Shown here: positions 49,348 to 59,331 of the stretch, in pieces
How positions within the stretch are numbered: the stretch's first letter is position 1
Layout: each line of letters begins with the position of its first letter
Source: an uncultured Nesterenkonia sp.
GTDB taxonomy: Bacteria > Actinomycetota > Actinomycetes > Actinomycetales > Micrococcaceae
Assembly: GCA_947494195.1 (NCBI GenBank)
Contig: CANLUC010000005.1
Location: 124,001-188,000, forward strand
DNA length: 64,000 bases
Direction of reading: 5' to 3'
Program-made: the position numbers and the translations under genes
The notes under the pieces: generated by a model
Told to the model about the DNA's origin: nothing
The model's database searches: none
Seen by the model: only the letters and a program-made list of their open reading frames with translations

Positions 49348-51122
49348 GACTCCTCCTTGTGCTGGTAGAGCGCCTGCTCATTGATCCGGTCATGTTCGGG
49401 GTCGCCCGTCATGGTGGTCTGCGGAATGGCCTCGATGCGGTGCCGGTCGGAGGCGCGGTAGACCGGGGGAAGGGCCATGGGCGAGGCACGGTAGGGCACG
49501 CTCTGCCGCTTCGGGAGCACGAGTCGGAAACAGGATCCCTGGCCCTTCTGGCCCCAGGCGTCCAGGGCACCCTGGTGCAGACGCGTGTCTTCGGTGGCGA
49601 TGGACAGACCGAGCCCCGAGCCGCCGGTGGTGCGCGCTCGGGCGGGATCGGCGCGCCAGAATCGGTCGAACACATGCGCTACCTCGGAGGGGCTCATGCC
49701 GATGCCGTGGTCACGCACAGAGATGCCGACGGCGGTCGGGCTGGAGGCGATGATGAGATCCACGGGCCGGGCCTCGGCATGCTCGATGGCGTTGTTCACC
49801 AGGTTTCGCAGGATCCGGCTGATCCGCCGCGCATCCACCTCAGCCAGGAAGTTCTCCCCCTGGATCACCAGCCCCAGTGGCGTGTTCGAGCCCTCCGCCA
49901 GAGGTTTAGAACTCACCAGCACCTCGCGGGAGAGCGCCAGCAGGTCCACCTCCGCCGTGGCCAGTTCAGCGGCCCCGGCGTCGAAGCGCGACATCTCCAG
50001 CAGATCCGAGAGCAGCGCCTGGAACCGCTCGACCTGGTGATAGAGCAGCTCGGCGGAGCGCTGGTTGATGGGGTCGAAGTCCTCGCGTGATTCATGCAGC
50101 ACCTCAGCGGCCATCCGCACGGTGGTCAGCGGTGTTCGCAGCTCGTGGGAGACGTCGGAGACGAAGCGCTGCTGCATCTTGGAGAGGTTCGCCAGCCGGG
50201 TGATCTGCTCCTGCAGATTCGAGGCCATGCGGTTGAAGGAGAGCCCCAGTCGGGCGATCTCGTCCTCACCCCGCACGGCGAGACGCTGATCGAGCTGACC
50301 GTCGGCGATGCGCTCCGAGACCTCGGCGGCCTGCGAGACCGGGCGCACCACTGAACGCGCCACCCAGGCGGCGATGGCCATGTTGATCAGCAGGATCGCC
50401 ACCCCTGCGGCGAGCATGGTGCGGAAGACGAAGGAGACGTTCTCCTGGACCGGGGAGAAGTCGTAGACGAAGTAGAGCGCATAGGGATTGCCCTGCACAT
50501 CCACCCGGGTGCCGAAAGCCACCCCGGGGGCCACTCCGGCGCTCTCCTCGTCCTCGAGGGCCACCGCCTGCCAATACTGGCCCTCGCCCTCAGCGATGGA
50601 GCCACGCAGCTCTGGCGAGATCGCTTCGACAAGAGCGTCGCTGCTGGAGATGCCATCGACGTAGAGGTTCTCTCCGCTTTCCAGGGGCAGAAGCATGGTC
50701 TCGCGCTGGATGTCCGCGCCGCTCTCGCCGACATCCTGGAGGATGGCCCCGATGTCCTGCTGCGCCTCCGAACGGCTTCCGGTGTTCAGCGCGGAGATGT
50801 TGCTCCGCACCTCGTCGAGGCCAGTCGTGGCCTCACGCTCCGCCTGGTCAAAGCGCTCCTGGAAGAGACCAGAGGTGACCTGCTGCACCAGGAACGCCGC
50901 CACCGCGAGGGTGCTGATCATGGTCAGCAGACCTGTGAAGAAGACCGCGCGGATCAGCAGCGAACGGGACCAGATCCTCGGAAACTCCGTGACCCGACGC
51001 ACGCCGCGCATGAGTCTGCCCCGGTCGGGCCCCGATGCGTCAGATTCCGCACGCCCACCCGCTGCGCTGGTGCCGTCGCCGTCGGCCGCGGGGTCCTGGT
51101 CACCGGCCCCGGGTGACCTCAC
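49344..51122 (-). CDS. mtrB: Sensor histidine kinase MtrB
   Basis: 592 residues. Two membrane helices (about 55-78 and 265-285) flank an extracellular sensor domain; a HAMP domain follows; the phospho-acceptor His is near 322 in VSDVSHELRTPLTTVRMAAE. ATPase boxes NLVNNAIEHAEARPVDL, VRDHGIGM and GGSGLGLSIATED are intact. MtrB phosphorylates MtrA in control of cell-wall hydrolases and osmotic response. The start is GTG 51122 (RSPGAGDQDP); other starts downstream in the polar N-terminus are possible. It follows mtrA by 92 bases. Confidence 0.94.
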   Translation of the reverse strand: MRSPGAGDQDPAADGDGTSAAGGRAESDASGPDRGRLMRGVRRVTEFPRIWSRSLLIRAVFFTGLLTMISTLAVAAFLVQQVTSGLFQERFDQAEREATTGLDEVRSNISALNTGSRSEAQQDIGAILQDVGESGADIQRETMLLPLESGENLYVDGISSSDALVEAISPELRGSIAEGEGQYWQAVALEDEESAGVAPGVAFGTRVDVQGNPYALYFVYDFSPVQENVSFVFRTMLAAGVAILLINMAIAAWVARSVVRPVSQAAEVSERIADGQLDQRLAVRGEDEIARLGLSFNRMASNLQEQITRLANLSKMQQRFVSDVSHELRTPLTTVRMAAEVLHESREDFDPINQRSAELLYHQVERFQALLSDLLEMSRFDAGAAELATAEVDLLALSREVLVSSKPLAEGSNTPLGLVIQGENFLAEVDARRISRILRNLVNNAIEHAEARPVDLIIASSPTAVGISVRDHGIGMSPSEVAHVFDRFWRADPARARTTGGSGLGLSIATEDTRLHQGALDAWGQKGQGSCFRLVLPKRQSVPYRASPMALPPVYRASDRHRIEAIPQTTMTGDPEHDRINEQALYQHKEES

Positions 51123-51214
51123 CCGGTCACGGATGACCGGGATGCTGCCCGTCGAGGCCGCTGAAGCCCGAGAGGCGAGGTGATCTGTGGAGCTCTCCGA
51201 TTCAGGAGGAATGA

Positions 51215-51904
51215 CTACCCCTGCCCTCCGGCCTTATAACCGACGCCGCGCACCGTCTGCACGATATCGGGGTTCTCCGGATCCTTCTCGATCTTGGAAC
51301 GAAGCCGCTGGACGTGGACGTTGACCAGACGGGTATCCGCCTGATGGCGGTAGCCCCAGACCTCCTCGAGGAGCATCTCCCGATTCCACACCTGCCAGGG
51401 CTTCTTCGCCAGGGCGGTGAGCAGGTCGAACTCCAGCGGAGTCAGCGAGATGCGGTTCTCGCCCCGGCGCACCTCGTGGCCGGCGACGTCGATGCTGAGG
51501 TCACCGATGGACAGGGTCTCCCCCTCCGGACGGGCCACGTGATCGGCCGGACGCAGTCGAGCCCGCACGCGGGCGACCAACTCGGCAGGCTTGAAAGGCT
51601 TGGGCACGTAGTCGTCGGCCCCGGCTTCCAGTCCCCGGACGACGTCGGCGGTGTCGGATTTGGCGGTCAGCATGATCACCGGCGTGTCTGCCTCGTCCCG
51701 GATCTCGCGACACACCTCGATGCCGTCCTTGCCGGGCAGCATCAGGTCCAGCAGGACCACATCGGGCTTGGAGCTGTGGAAGGTCTCCAGGGCGTCGTCG
51801 CCGTTGAAGCAGAACGTCGGCTCGAATCCTTCGTTGCGCAGCACGATGCCGATCATCTCGGCCAACGCTTCGTCATCATCGACGACCAGGATCCTGGCTT
51901 TCAT
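51215..51904 (-). CDS. mtrA: Response regulator MtrA
   Basis: 229-residue OmpR-family regulator. Receiver: acidic pocket VVDDDEALAE, phospho-acceptor Asp53 in VVLLDLMLPGKDG and Lys near 102 in MLTAKSD. Winged helix: RISLTPLEFDLLTALAKKPW and RLVNVHVQRLRSKIEKDPEN. The start is ATG 51904 with GGAGAG upstream; the ATG at 51919 is an alternative. MtrA controls wall-remodelling and replication genes and is usually essential in this phylum. Confidence 0.95.
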   Translation of the reverse strand: MKARILVVDDDEALAEMIGIVLRNEGFEPTFCFNGDDALETFHSSKPDVVLLDLMLPGKDGIEVCREIRDEADTPVIMLTAKSDTADVVRGLEAGADDYVPKPFKPAELVARVRARLRPADHVARPEGETLSIGDLSIDVAGHEVRRGENRISLTPLEFDLLTALAKKPWQVWNREMLLEEVWGYRHQADTRLVNVHVQRLRSKIEKDPENPDIVQTVRGVGYKAGGQG

Positions 51905-52050
51905 CTGCTCTCCGTCCATTGAGGTCCTGCGGCACAGCGCCTCGCGCGCGCAGGTTGATGCACGTTTCCACGCTGCACCGCGTTCAGGATATATGAGAGC
52001 GGTAGGCTGGGCGCGGAGGGCACTCGCGCAGGCGCGCTTGAGGAGGGGCA

Positions 52051-53322
52051 ATGATCCGCACGGCGGCGACACACCGTGGTGTTCGGCGACAGTCGGGCAC
52101 CACTTCTTGGCCGACCGCCCCGGGCTCAGCGCTGGGGGGCTCCGGAAGCTCCTACGCCGTCCCGAGCATGCCCGCAGGACCGTCCACGACGGAGCCGTTG
52201 AGCCCGGGAAGCATCTTCCCGCTGCGCCGGATGGTCGCCGACGAGCTCTTCAGCGGTGCCGTGGCGGTGATCAGGCGCTCCCCGAGGGCAGTGCTCGGTG
52301 TCCCGTTCCTGGCTGGACTGCTGAACTTCGGCTTCACGCTCGCGCTGATGGTGGTGATGCCTTCGTCCTCCTTCATGCGCATGCTCACCGACCCCGCGGC
52401 ATTCGAGGATCCTGACCTCGCTCTGGGCATCGCCGCCGACGCCGCGTTCATCTGGCTCACACTGGCCAGCGGGGTGCTGACCTCGCTGGTGCTCGCGACG
52501 GCCGCGGCCTATATGGTCCTTCCGACGCTGCGTGCCGCCTATGGTCTGCGCACCTCGTTGGCGCAGACCATGCGACTTCGAGTGGGCAGGATCGGCCCCG
52601 TGGTGGTCAACCTGATCGTGCTCGGCCTGCTGCTGAGCGTCTTCGCGCTGCCGGTGATCGTCGTCGCCGTGCTGCTGCTGGTGATCACGTTGTTCATCGG
52701 CGCCGTCGTGGTCTTTCCGGCGCTCTTCCTCGCACTGTGCTGGGTCACGGCCGCGGTGATGTACTCCCCCGCAGCGGTGATCGTGGAACGGCTGGGTCCG
52801 CTGGCTGCGATCGCACGGTCCTGGCGCCTCAACCGCGGCCGCTGGTGGAGGAACATCGGGCTGGTGGCGCTGCTCTACGTGATCCTGGGCATCGTGTTCA
52901 CCATCGCCTCGGCCCCGCTGATGATCACCGTGGCCGCCGCCGACGTCCTGCAGGGTTCGGCGCTGCCGGCCGCCTCCGGCGAATGGGCCGGGTTCCTGGT
53001 CTTCGCGCTCACCGAGCTCTACGGCACCGTGGTGACCACGCTGTTCATCGGCGTCGTCGGAACCGTGGTCGCCCTGATGTACCTCAACGCCAGAATCCGG
53101 CAGGAGGCGCTGGACGTGACGCTGCTCGCGGCCGCGGAGACCACGCCGAGCGGGCGGGAGCGGCACCCGGAGGACCGGTTGGTCCCCGGTTCGTTCGAGC
53201 ACCTCCACCAATACTTCCAGCAGCCCGCCGCGCAGCAGCCCGCCGCGCAGCAGCCCAACACCCAGCACTCCGCCGGCCAGCACCCGCAGGGGGTGGATCA
53301 GCGTGCAGCCCGACCGCGATGA
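52051..53322 (+). CDS. Glycerophosphoryl diester phosphodiesterase membrane-domain-like protein
   Basis: 423-residue polytopic protein. The first 55 residues are Ser/Pro/Gly rich; then a membrane region of about six helices of the GDPD membrane-domain type, with paired Gly/Arg motifs (AVVVFPALFLALCWVTAAVM; VERLGPLAAIARSWRLNRGR, W-rich). The C-terminus has PAAQQ repeats. There is no phosphodiesterase catalytic domain, so the name describes the fold only. The ATG has AGGAGG upstream; a TAGGCT hexamer sits about 42 bases before it. It overlaps the DUF4129 gene by 20 bases. Confidence 0.85.
   Translation: MIRTAATHRGVRRQSGTTSWPTAPGSALGGSGSSYAVPSMPAGPSTTEPLSPGSIFPLRRMVADELFSGAVAVIRRSPRAVLGVPFLAGLLNFGFTLALMVVMPSSSFMRMLTDPAAFEDPDLALGIAADAAFIWLTLASGVLTSLVLATAAAYMVLPTLRAAYGLRTSLAQTMRLRVGRIGPVVVNLIVLGLLLSVFALPVIVVAVLLLVITLFIGAVVVFPALFLALCWVTAAVMYSPAAVIVERLGPLAAIARSWRLNRGRWWRNIGLVALLYVILGIVFTIASAPLMITVAAADVLQGSALPAASGEWAGFLVFALTELYGTVVTTLFIGVVGTVVALMYLNARIRQEALDVTLLAAAETTPSGRERHPEDRLVPGSFEHLHQYFQQPAAQQPAAQQPNTQHSAGQHPQGVDQRAARPR
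53218..53256 (+). repeat. 15-bp tandem repeat in the membrane-protein tail
   Basis: Two and a half copies of a 15-bp unit (53218-53232, 53233-53247, partial to 53256) encoding QQPAA, in frame. Confidence 0.65.
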
Positions 53323-53983
53323 GGCCAGGCGCCTGCTCGAGGAGGAGCTGCGCGACCCGCGCTATCAGCGCGACGCGACGGGCCCGCTGCGCGAGGCGGC
53401 GGATCGGTTCTTCGCGTGGTTGGACCAGATGCAGCTGAACCTGGGGCCGGTGGAGCTTCCGCTGGGCCCGATCCTGCTGCTGGGCCTGCTGCTGGCGGCC
53501 ATCATCCTCTGCGTCGTGCTGGTCCGCCCGCGGCTGCAGCGCGGTGCCGAGACCGAGGAGCTGGGCCTGAGCCCGGCGAGCGTCACTGCGGCGACGCTGC
53601 GTGCGCGGGCCGAGGCACACGCCGCCGTCGGCCGTTTCGACGAGGCCTGCCGCGAGCGCTTCCGCGCGATCATCCGGGCCGCTGAGGAACGGCAGGACCT
53701 CGCCGAACAAGCCGGACGCACCGCCACCGAGGCAGGCCAGGCTCTCGCGCAGGTTCACCCGGGCGACGCCTCCGCCGCGGTGCGCGCCGCAGAGCTGTTC
53801 AACTACTCCCGCTACGGCGGCCACTCGTTGCAGCGGGCCGACTACGACACGCTGCTCGCCTTCGACCAGCGCCTCGAACAGCCGCACGGTCCACGTCACG
53901 GGCCGCTCTCGGGCCAGCCCGATGAACAGCCCCTTGAGCAGCACGGCGACCAGCCCTATGACCAGCAGGCGGTGAGCCGATGA
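53303..53983 (+). CDS. DUF4129 domain protein
   Basis: 226 residues from the GTG at 53303. A helical N-terminus (EARRLLEEELRDPRYQRDAT), one membrane helix (GPILLLGLLLAAIILCVVLV), then the DUF4129 cytoplasmic region (AHAAVGRFDEACRERFRAII; NYSRYGGHSLQRADYDTLLA). DUF4129 proteins usually neighbour MoxR and DUF58 genes and transglutaminase-like proteins. It overlaps the genes on both sides. Confidence 0.89.
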   Translation: MQPDRDEARRLLEEELRDPRYQRDATGPLREAADRFFAWLDQMQLNLGPVELPLGPILLLGLLLAAIILCVVLVRPRLQRGAETEELGLSPASVTAATLRARAEAHAAVGRFDEACRERFRAIIRAAEERQDLAEQAGRTATEAGQALAQVHPGDASAAVRAAELFNYSRYGGHSLQRADYDTLLAFDQRLEQPHGPRHGPLSGQPDEQPLEQHGDQPYDQQAVSR

Positions 53984-55266
53984 CGACGGCGACGCTCGGG
54001 TCCGCGGTGCGCACAAGCTTCCAGCGCTGGCAGTTCTGGCTGCTCCTGCTGGTGCTCGGCCTGCTCTCTGTGCTGCTGGTCCAGGCCATGGCCGAGGAGG
54101 ATATGGACCGCTACGGCCTGGAGAACACCTCGCTGGACGGCTACGCCGCACTGGCGCAGGTCCTCGAGGACCAGGGCGTGAACCTGCACCCGGCCGCTTC
54201 AGCGCAGACCGCGGAGGAGCTCCTGCAGGAGCACCCCGAGGCTGCGCTGGTGGTCCTCTCCCGAGGAGACGTGCCGAACGAGCAATTCCTCGCGCAGCTG
54301 CGCGAAGTCTCGGACCGCCCGGTGGTGCTGCTGGATGAATCCGCGCAGCTGGTCAACGCCCTGTTTCTCGAGAGTGAGGTCAGCTACGCCGGGGCTCATG
54401 CAGGCGGCGGCCCGGTCGAGGACGCGACCCTGGCGGCCGGCGGACAGTGCTCCATTCCTGGCGCCGTCACCGCGCAGGACCTGCGCGCCCCGGGTGCCCT
54501 GTTCTACAGCGAGGACCCCGGATGTTTCACCGGTTTCGAGGACGGCTCGGGCCCGGCCCAGGCCCTCGTGGAGACTCCGGCGGGACTGCTCTTCGGCGCC
54601 CCGGAGGCGTTCAGCAATCACGACATCGCCCAGGCTGGCAACGCCGCACTGGCGCTCTCGCTGTTCGGCGAGCGCGAGGAGCTCATCTGGTACACCCCGA
54701 TGGGGCTGGACGCGATGGGCGCCGAGGAATGGGCCTCCCCCACCGATCTGCTCCCCGGCTGGGTGATTCCGCTGGCCTGGTGGCTCCTGCTTTGCGCCCT
54801 CGTGCTGATGCTCGTGATGGGGCGGCGGCCAGGCCCGGTGGTCGGTGAACCGCTGCCGGTCCGCGTCCCCGGGGCGGAGACCGCCGAAGGACGCGGACGC
54901 ATGTACCAGAGCGCCAACGCTGTCGAGGCCTCGGCGCAGACCCTGCGCAGCGCGCACCTGATCCGACTCGCCCGGCTGCTCCGTCTGGGCGCCGCTCCAG
55001 AGGAATCAAGCATCCTGGAGGCAGCCGCGCGGCAGGTGCATCGCGATCCCGCCGAGGTGTCCGCACTCGTCGCCCGGCGGCCCCGCAACAACGCCGAACT
55101 GGTGGGCTATGCCCAGGCGCTGGCCAGCCTGGAGCAGGAGACCGAGCATGCCGTGCTCACCGCGCACACCAGGGCCCGCGCCGCCCCCGCCCGGCCCGAA
55201 AACGCAGAAGCCACCCCGAAGACCCAGCCCGACTCTCAGCAAGGGAAGAACAGCAGCAATGACTGA
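53980..55266 (+). CDS. DUF4350 domain protein
   Basis: 428 residues. An N-terminal membrane helix (FWLLLLVLGLLSVLLVQAMA) is followed by an extracytoplasmic DUF4350 region (VLEDQGVNLHPAASAQTAEE; TPAGLLFGAPEAFSNHDIAQ), a second helix (GWVIPLAWWLLLCALVLMLV), and a cytoplasmic tail with an LRLGA/EAAARQV helix bundle. Function unknown; in actinobacteria it is found beside MoxR and DUF58. It overlaps moxR by eight bases. Confidence 0.88.
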   Translation: MTTATLGSAVRTSFQRWQFWLLLLVLGLLSVLLVQAMAEEDMDRYGLENTSLDGYAALAQVLEDQGVNLHPAASAQTAEELLQEHPEAALVVLSRGDVPNEQFLAQLREVSDRPVVLLDESAQLVNALFLESEVSYAGAHAGGGPVEDATLAAGGQCSIPGAVTAQDLRAPGALFYSEDPGCFTGFEDGSGPAQALVETPAGLLFGAPEAFSNHDIAQAGNAALALSLFGEREELIWYTPMGLDAMGAEEWASPTDLLPGWVIPLAWWLLLCALVLMLVMGRRPGPVVGEPLPVRVPGAETAEGRGRMYQSANAVEASAQTLRSAHLIRLARLLRLGAAPEESSILEAAARQVHRDPAEVSALVARRPRNNAELVGYAQALASLEQETEHAVLTAHTRARAAPARPENAEATPKTQPDSQQGKNSSND

Positions 55267-56263
55267 ACCGCTTAACGGCTCCCACCACATCCAGGAAACC
55301 CCCGTGCAGGAGCCGCATCAGCTCCGCGACAAGTTTCAGCAGGTCCGCGTCGAGGTGGCGAAGGCCGTGGTCGGTCAGGACACGGCGGTGACCAGTGTGC
55401 TGATCGGGCTGCTGGTGCGCGGCCATGTGCTGCTCGAGGGCGTCCCCGGCGTGGCCAAGACCCTGCTGGTCCGCGCGATCTCCGCCTCACTGAGCCTGGA
55501 CACCGCGCGAGTCCAGTTCACCCCGGATCTGATGCCCGGTGACGTCACCGGTTCCCTGGTCTATGACTCCACGACCGGAGACTTCAGCTTCCGCGAGGGC
55601 CCGGTGTTCACCAACCTGATGCTGGCCGATGAGATCAACCGCACGCCGCCGAAGACCCAGGCCTCGCTGCTCGAGGCTATGGAGGAGCGCCAGGTCTCGG
55701 TGGACGGGATCAGCCGCCCGCTGCCGGACCCCTTCCTGGTGGCCGCCACGCAGAACCCCGTCGAATACGAGGGCACCTACCCCCTGCCGGAGGCCCAGCT
55801 GGACCGCTTCCTGCTGAAGGTGCACCTGGACCTGCCCCAGCGCGGCGAGGAGATCGAGGTCATTCGCCGCCACGCCGCAGGCTTCAACCCCTCGGATCTC
55901 GCCGGTGCCGGAGTCACCCCCGTGGCTGGAGCCACCGATGTGATCGCGGCCCGCGCCCAGGTCAGCCAGGTCTCGATCGCGCCCGAGGTGCTCGCGTACA
56001 TCGTTGATCTCGCCCGAGCCACGCGAGAGACCCCGAGCTTCCAGCTGGGCGTCTCCCCGCGCGGCGCCACGGCCCTGATGAACGCCTCCCGCGCCTGGGC
56101 CTGGCTCTCCGGACGAGATTTCATCACCCCCGATGACATCAAGGCACTCGCCCCGGCCTGTCTGCGGCACCGCGTCGCGCTGCGCCCCGAGGCCGCGATG
56201 GACGGGGTCAGCATCGACGACGTGCTGCAGTCCATCCTGGCCACCGTCCCGGTTCCTCGCTGA
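55259..56263 (+). CDS. MoxR-family AAA+ ATPase
   Basis: 334 residues from the ATG at 55259. Walker A VLLEGVPGVAKTLLVRAISA, Walker B NLMLADEINRTPPKTQASLL, sensor I VAATQNPVEYEGTYPLPEAQ and the MoxR-specific LDRFLLKVHLDLP are all visible. MoxR ATPases are thought to be chaperones for partners carrying von Willebrand/DUF58 modules, which matches the next gene. It overlaps DUF4350 and lies nine bases before the DUF58 gene. Confidence 0.95.
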   Translation: MTEPLNGSHHIQETPVQEPHQLRDKFQQVRVEVAKAVVGQDTAVTSVLIGLLVRGHVLLEGVPGVAKTLLVRAISASLSLDTARVQFTPDLMPGDVTGSLVYDSTTGDFSFREGPVFTNLMLADEINRTPPKTQASLLEAMEERQVSVDGISRPLPDPFLVAATQNPVEYEGTYPLPEAQLDRFLLKVHLDLPQRGEEIEVIRRHAAGFNPSDLAGAGVTPVAGATDVIAARAQVSQVSIAPEVLAYIVDLARATRETPSFQLGVSPRGATALMNASRAWAWLSGRDFITPDDIKALAPACLRHRVALRPEAAMDGVSIDDVLQSILATVPVPR

Positions 56264-56272
56264 GGGGTCCCG

Positions 56273-57580
56273 ATGGTGCTGACCCGACGGTTCCTCTACG
56301 TGACGCTGGGACTCAGCGCCGTCGTCGTCGTGCTGCCCGAATGGGAGGCGCTGCTCGGCTGCGCGGTGCTGCTGGTGGTGCTCGCCGCACTCGACATGGC
56401 CCTGGCAGGTTCCCCGCGCAGCGTCAGCGTGGAGCGGCTGCCGAGCACACCCGTGCGGCTGGGACAGCCGACGACGGCGAACAGCGCGCTGCACCACCAC
56501 GGCTCGCGTCGGCTGCGCGGGCAGGTCAAGGACGGCTGGCAGCCCTCTGCCGGGGCACGCCGCCCGGTCACTGTTGTGGACCTGACCCCGGGTCGAACCC
56601 GACGGATCGAGACCGCGCTGCGCCCCTCGCGGCGCGGTGACCTGCACAGCGAGCACATCAGCCTGCGCTCCATCGGCCCGCTGGGTCTGGCCGGGCGTCA
56701 GGTGGTCCACCGGGTGCCGCACACCCTGCGCGTGCTGCCGCCGTTCCACTCGCGGAGGCACCTGCCCTCGAAGCTGCAGCGGCTGCGGGAGCTCGACGGC
56801 GCCACTGCGGTGCAGATCCGCGGGGCGGGGCACGAGTTCGATTCGCTGCGGGACTACGTGCGCGGCGATGATGTGCGTTCCATCGACTGGCGGGCCACCG
56901 CGCGCCGGCAGTCCTCACAGGGTCAGCATCTGGTGGTGCGGACCTGGCGTCCCGAGCGGGATCGGCGGGTGATCCTTGCCCTGGACTCCTCCCGCACCTC
57001 CGCGGTGCGGATCGAGGATGAGCCGCGGCTGGACTCGGGCATGGAGGCGGCGCTGCTGCTCGGTGCCCTGGCCTCCGGAGCCGGGGATCGGGTGGACTTC
57101 TTCGCCTTCGACCGCGGACTGAGCGGGCAGGCTCGGTCGGGGATGCGCGGTGACCTGCTGCACCGGATGGCCGACGCGATGTCGGCGGTCCAGCCGCAGC
57201 TGGTCGAGGCGGACTTCTCTCAGCTGCCGGCCCAGGTGCGCGCGATCACCGCCCAGCGCAGCCTGCTGGTGGTGCTGACCTCGCTGGACTCCGGGTCCTT
57301 GGAAGAAGGTCTGCTGCCGGTGCTGCCCGCTCTCGCGCAGCGGCATCTCGTGGTCCTGGCCGCGGTGCGCGACCCCGAACTTGATCGGCGCGCCCACGCG
57401 CGGGAGACCACCAGCGAGGTCTACCGGGCGGCGGCGGCGGAACGTGCGCTGATCGAGAAGGAGGCGCTGCGACGCCAGCTGAGCTCGCTCGGCGTGGAAG
57501 TCGTCGAGGCCACCCCGCACCAGCTGCCGCCCCAGCTCGCCGACACCTATATCCGGCTCAAGGCTGCCGGCCGGCTCTGA
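56273..57580 (+). CDS. DUF58 domain protein
   Basis: 435 residues. Two short N-terminal membrane segments; then the DUF58 signature (DSLRDYVRGDDVRSIDWRAT) and a vWA-like domain with a MIDAS-type start (VILALDSSRTSAVRIEDEPR). The C-terminal part (LGVEVVEATPHQLPPQLADT) closes the fold. It is the presumed client of MoxR in this five-gene envelope cluster and probably the last gene of it. Confidence 0.92.
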   Translation: MVLTRRFLYVTLGLSAVVVVLPEWEALLGCAVLLVVLAALDMALAGSPRSVSVERLPSTPVRLGQPTTANSALHHHGSRRLRGQVKDGWQPSAGARRPVTVVDLTPGRTRRIETALRPSRRGDLHSEHISLRSIGPLGLAGRQVVHRVPHTLRVLPPFHSRRHLPSKLQRLRELDGATAVQIRGAGHEFDSLRDYVRGDDVRSIDWRATARRQSSQGQHLVVRTWRPERDRRVILALDSSRTSAVRIEDEPRLDSGMEAALLLGALASGAGDRVDFFAFDRGLSGQARSGMRGDLLHRMADAMSAVQPQLVEADFSQLPAQVRAITAQRSLLVVLTSLDSGSLEEGLLPVLPALAQRHLVVLAAVRDPELDRRAHARETTSEVYRAAAAERALIEKEALRRQLSSLGVEVVEATPHQLPPQLADTYIRLKAAGRL

Positions 57581-57724
57581 TCTGTTCCATTCGACTCCGA
57601 ACTGTTTTATTCGGCTCTGAGCCCGTCCTGACCGGCGGGAATGCGCCGACCCCCTGCGTTGCTGAATACTGGGCACCAGCCTCGGCACGGCCGCCGGGCG
57701 CATCCTCGAACTGAAAGTCATCTC

Positions 57725-58870
57725 ATGAAGGTATTGGCAGCCATGTCCGGCGGAGTGGACTCCGCCGTGGCCGCAGCCCGCGCCGTCGAGGCCGGCCACG
57801 AGGTGGTCGGCGTACACCTGGCGCTGAGCCGCATGCCAGGCACACTCCGCACCGGCTCCCGCGGCTGCTGCACGATCGAGGACTCCTCCGACGCCTGGCG
57901 CGCATGCGAGAAGCTCGGCATCCCCTTCTATGTGTGGGACTTCTCGGAACGCTTCAAGGCCGACGTGGTCGATGACTTCATCAGCGAATACGCCGCCGGT
58001 CGAACCCCCAACCCCTGCATGCGCTGCAACGAGAAGATCAAGTTCGAGGCGCTGCTGGACAAGGCGATCGCGCTGGGCTTCGACGCCGTGGCCACCGGGC
58101 ATTACGCGAAGGTCTTCCGCGATGATGCGGGCAACCCCGAGCTGCACCGCGCCGCGACCTGGACCAAGGACCAGTCCTATGTCCTCGGCGTGCTGACCAC
58201 CGAGCAGCTGGAGCATTGCATGTTCCCGCTCGGTGAGACACCTTCGAAGGACCTGGTGCGCGCCGAAGCCGCCGAGCGCGGACTCTCCGTAGCGAAGAAG
58301 CCGGATTCCCATGACATCTGCTTCATCCCCGATGGCGACACCCGCGGCTGGCTCGCCGAGCAGATCGAGCTGCGCAACGGCCCCATCCTCGACGCCGAAG
58401 GCGAGCAGATCGGCGAGCACGAGGGGTCCGAGGCGTACACAGTGGGGCAGCGCCGCGGACTCAAGCTCGGACATCCCGCCCCGGACGGCAAGCCCCGGTT
58501 CGTGCTGGAGATCCGTCCGAAGGAGAACACCGTCGTCGCCGGTCCTCGCGAGCTGCTCGAGATTGACCGGCTCTCCGGCATCCGGCTCTCCTGGGCGGGT
58601 GCCCCGGTGGCGGAGGCCGCCACCGGTGAATGGTTCGACCTGGATCTGCAGATCCGCGCCCATGCCGATCCGGTCCCGGCCCGCGCCCGCGTCGAGGCGC
58701 AGGACCCGGAGACCGAGGACGGCGCCCCGCGGCTGATGGTCGAGCTGCAGGAGGCCCTCCAGGGAGTCGCACCCGGTCAGACGGCCGTGATGTACCAGGG
58801 CACCCGGGTGCTGGGACAGGCCACCATCGACACCGCCCGCTCGAAGAACTACCACCCGGTCCCCAGCTGA
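57725..58870 (+). CDS. mnmA: tRNA-uridine 2-sulfurtransferase MnmA
   Basis: 381 residues. The PP-loop [19 protein letters not shown] is at 7-25, the catalytic Cys pair is near 98 (NPCMRC) and 199 (DICFIPDG), and GHYAKVFR binds the substrate. It makes the 2-thio group of 2-thiouridine at tRNA position 34. A cysteine desulfurase encoded 3.5 kb downstream on the other strand is the obvious sulfur source. The start is ATG 57725, about 145 bases after the DUF58 stop. Confidence 0.96.
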   Translation: MKVLAAMSGGVDSAVAAARAVEAGHEVVGVHLALSRMPGTLRTGSRGCCTIEDSSDAWRACEKLGIPFYVWDFSERFKADVVDDFISEYAAGRTPNPCMRCNEKIKFEALLDKAIALGFDAVATGHYAKVFRDDAGNPELHRAATWTKDQSYVLGVLTTEQLEHCMFPLGETPSKDLVRAEAAERGLSVAKKPDSHDICFIPDGDTRGWLAEQIELRNGPILDAEGEQIGEHEGSEAYTVGQRRGLKLGHPAPDGKPRFVLEIRPKENTVVAGPRELLEIDRLSGIRLSWAGAPVAEAATGEWFDLDLQIRAHADPVPARARVEAQDPETEDGAPRLMVELQEALQGVAPGQTAVMYQGTRVLGQATIDTARSKNYHPVPS

Positions 58871-58890
58871 ACCGACCCGTGCCCGGCAAG

Positions 58891-58896
58891 TAGGCT
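58891..58896 (+). promoter_or_regulatory. -10 element of a probable leaderless chorismate-mutase transcript
   Basis: TAGGCT is followed by six bases and then the ATG at 58903. The six bases GGAGGC also resemble a ribosome site for readthrough from mnmA. Confidence 0.4.
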
Positions 58897-58902
58897 GGAG
58901 GC

Positions 58903-59331
58903 ATGAGCACAGATCCCCGCGCCGGCGAGGCCGCAGCCTATGTAGAGCCCGAGATCCTCGACGAGCTGGTGTCCATGCGCGCCAGCATCGACAACATCGA
59001 CGCGACCCTGGTCTATCTGCTCGCGGAGCGTTTCAAGGCCACCCAGCGCGTGGGAGTGCTCAAGGCCAAGCATCGGCTCCCCGCGGCCGACCCCGCCCGG
59101 GAGAAGAAGCAGATCGAACGGCTCAAGCGGCTGTCCGACGACGCCCAGCTGGATCCGGAGTTCGCCGAGAAGTTCCTGAACTTCATCATCGAAGAGGTCA
59201 TCCGCCACCATCAGGCGATCTCGGCCTCTGCTGGCGCCACCAATGAGCACACCGCCGCCGACGGCACCGCCGACACGTCTGAGGCCGGGTCCGGCCCTGC
59301 AAGCCGCGCGGCGGAGACCGAGAACCGATGA
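58903..59331 (+). CDS. Stand-alone chorismate mutase, AroQ type
   Basis: 142 residues. The all-helical AroQ core is at 15-105: LDELVSMRASIDNIDATLVY (Arg26), LLAERFKATQRVGVLKAKHR (Arg43 and Lys54) and FLNFIIEEVIRHHQ. Chorismate is converted to prephenate for Phe and Tyr. The C-terminal 35 residues are a low-complexity tail. In this phylum the enzyme often needs DAHP synthase as partner for full activity. It overlaps the next gene by four bases (ATGA). Confidence 0.93.
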   Translation: MSTDPRAGEAAAYVEPEILDELVSMRASIDNIDATLVYLLAERFKATQRVGVLKAKHRLPAADPAREKKQIERLKRLSDDAQLDPEFAEKFLNFIIEEVIRHHQAISASAGATNEHTAADGTADTSEAGSGPASRAAETENR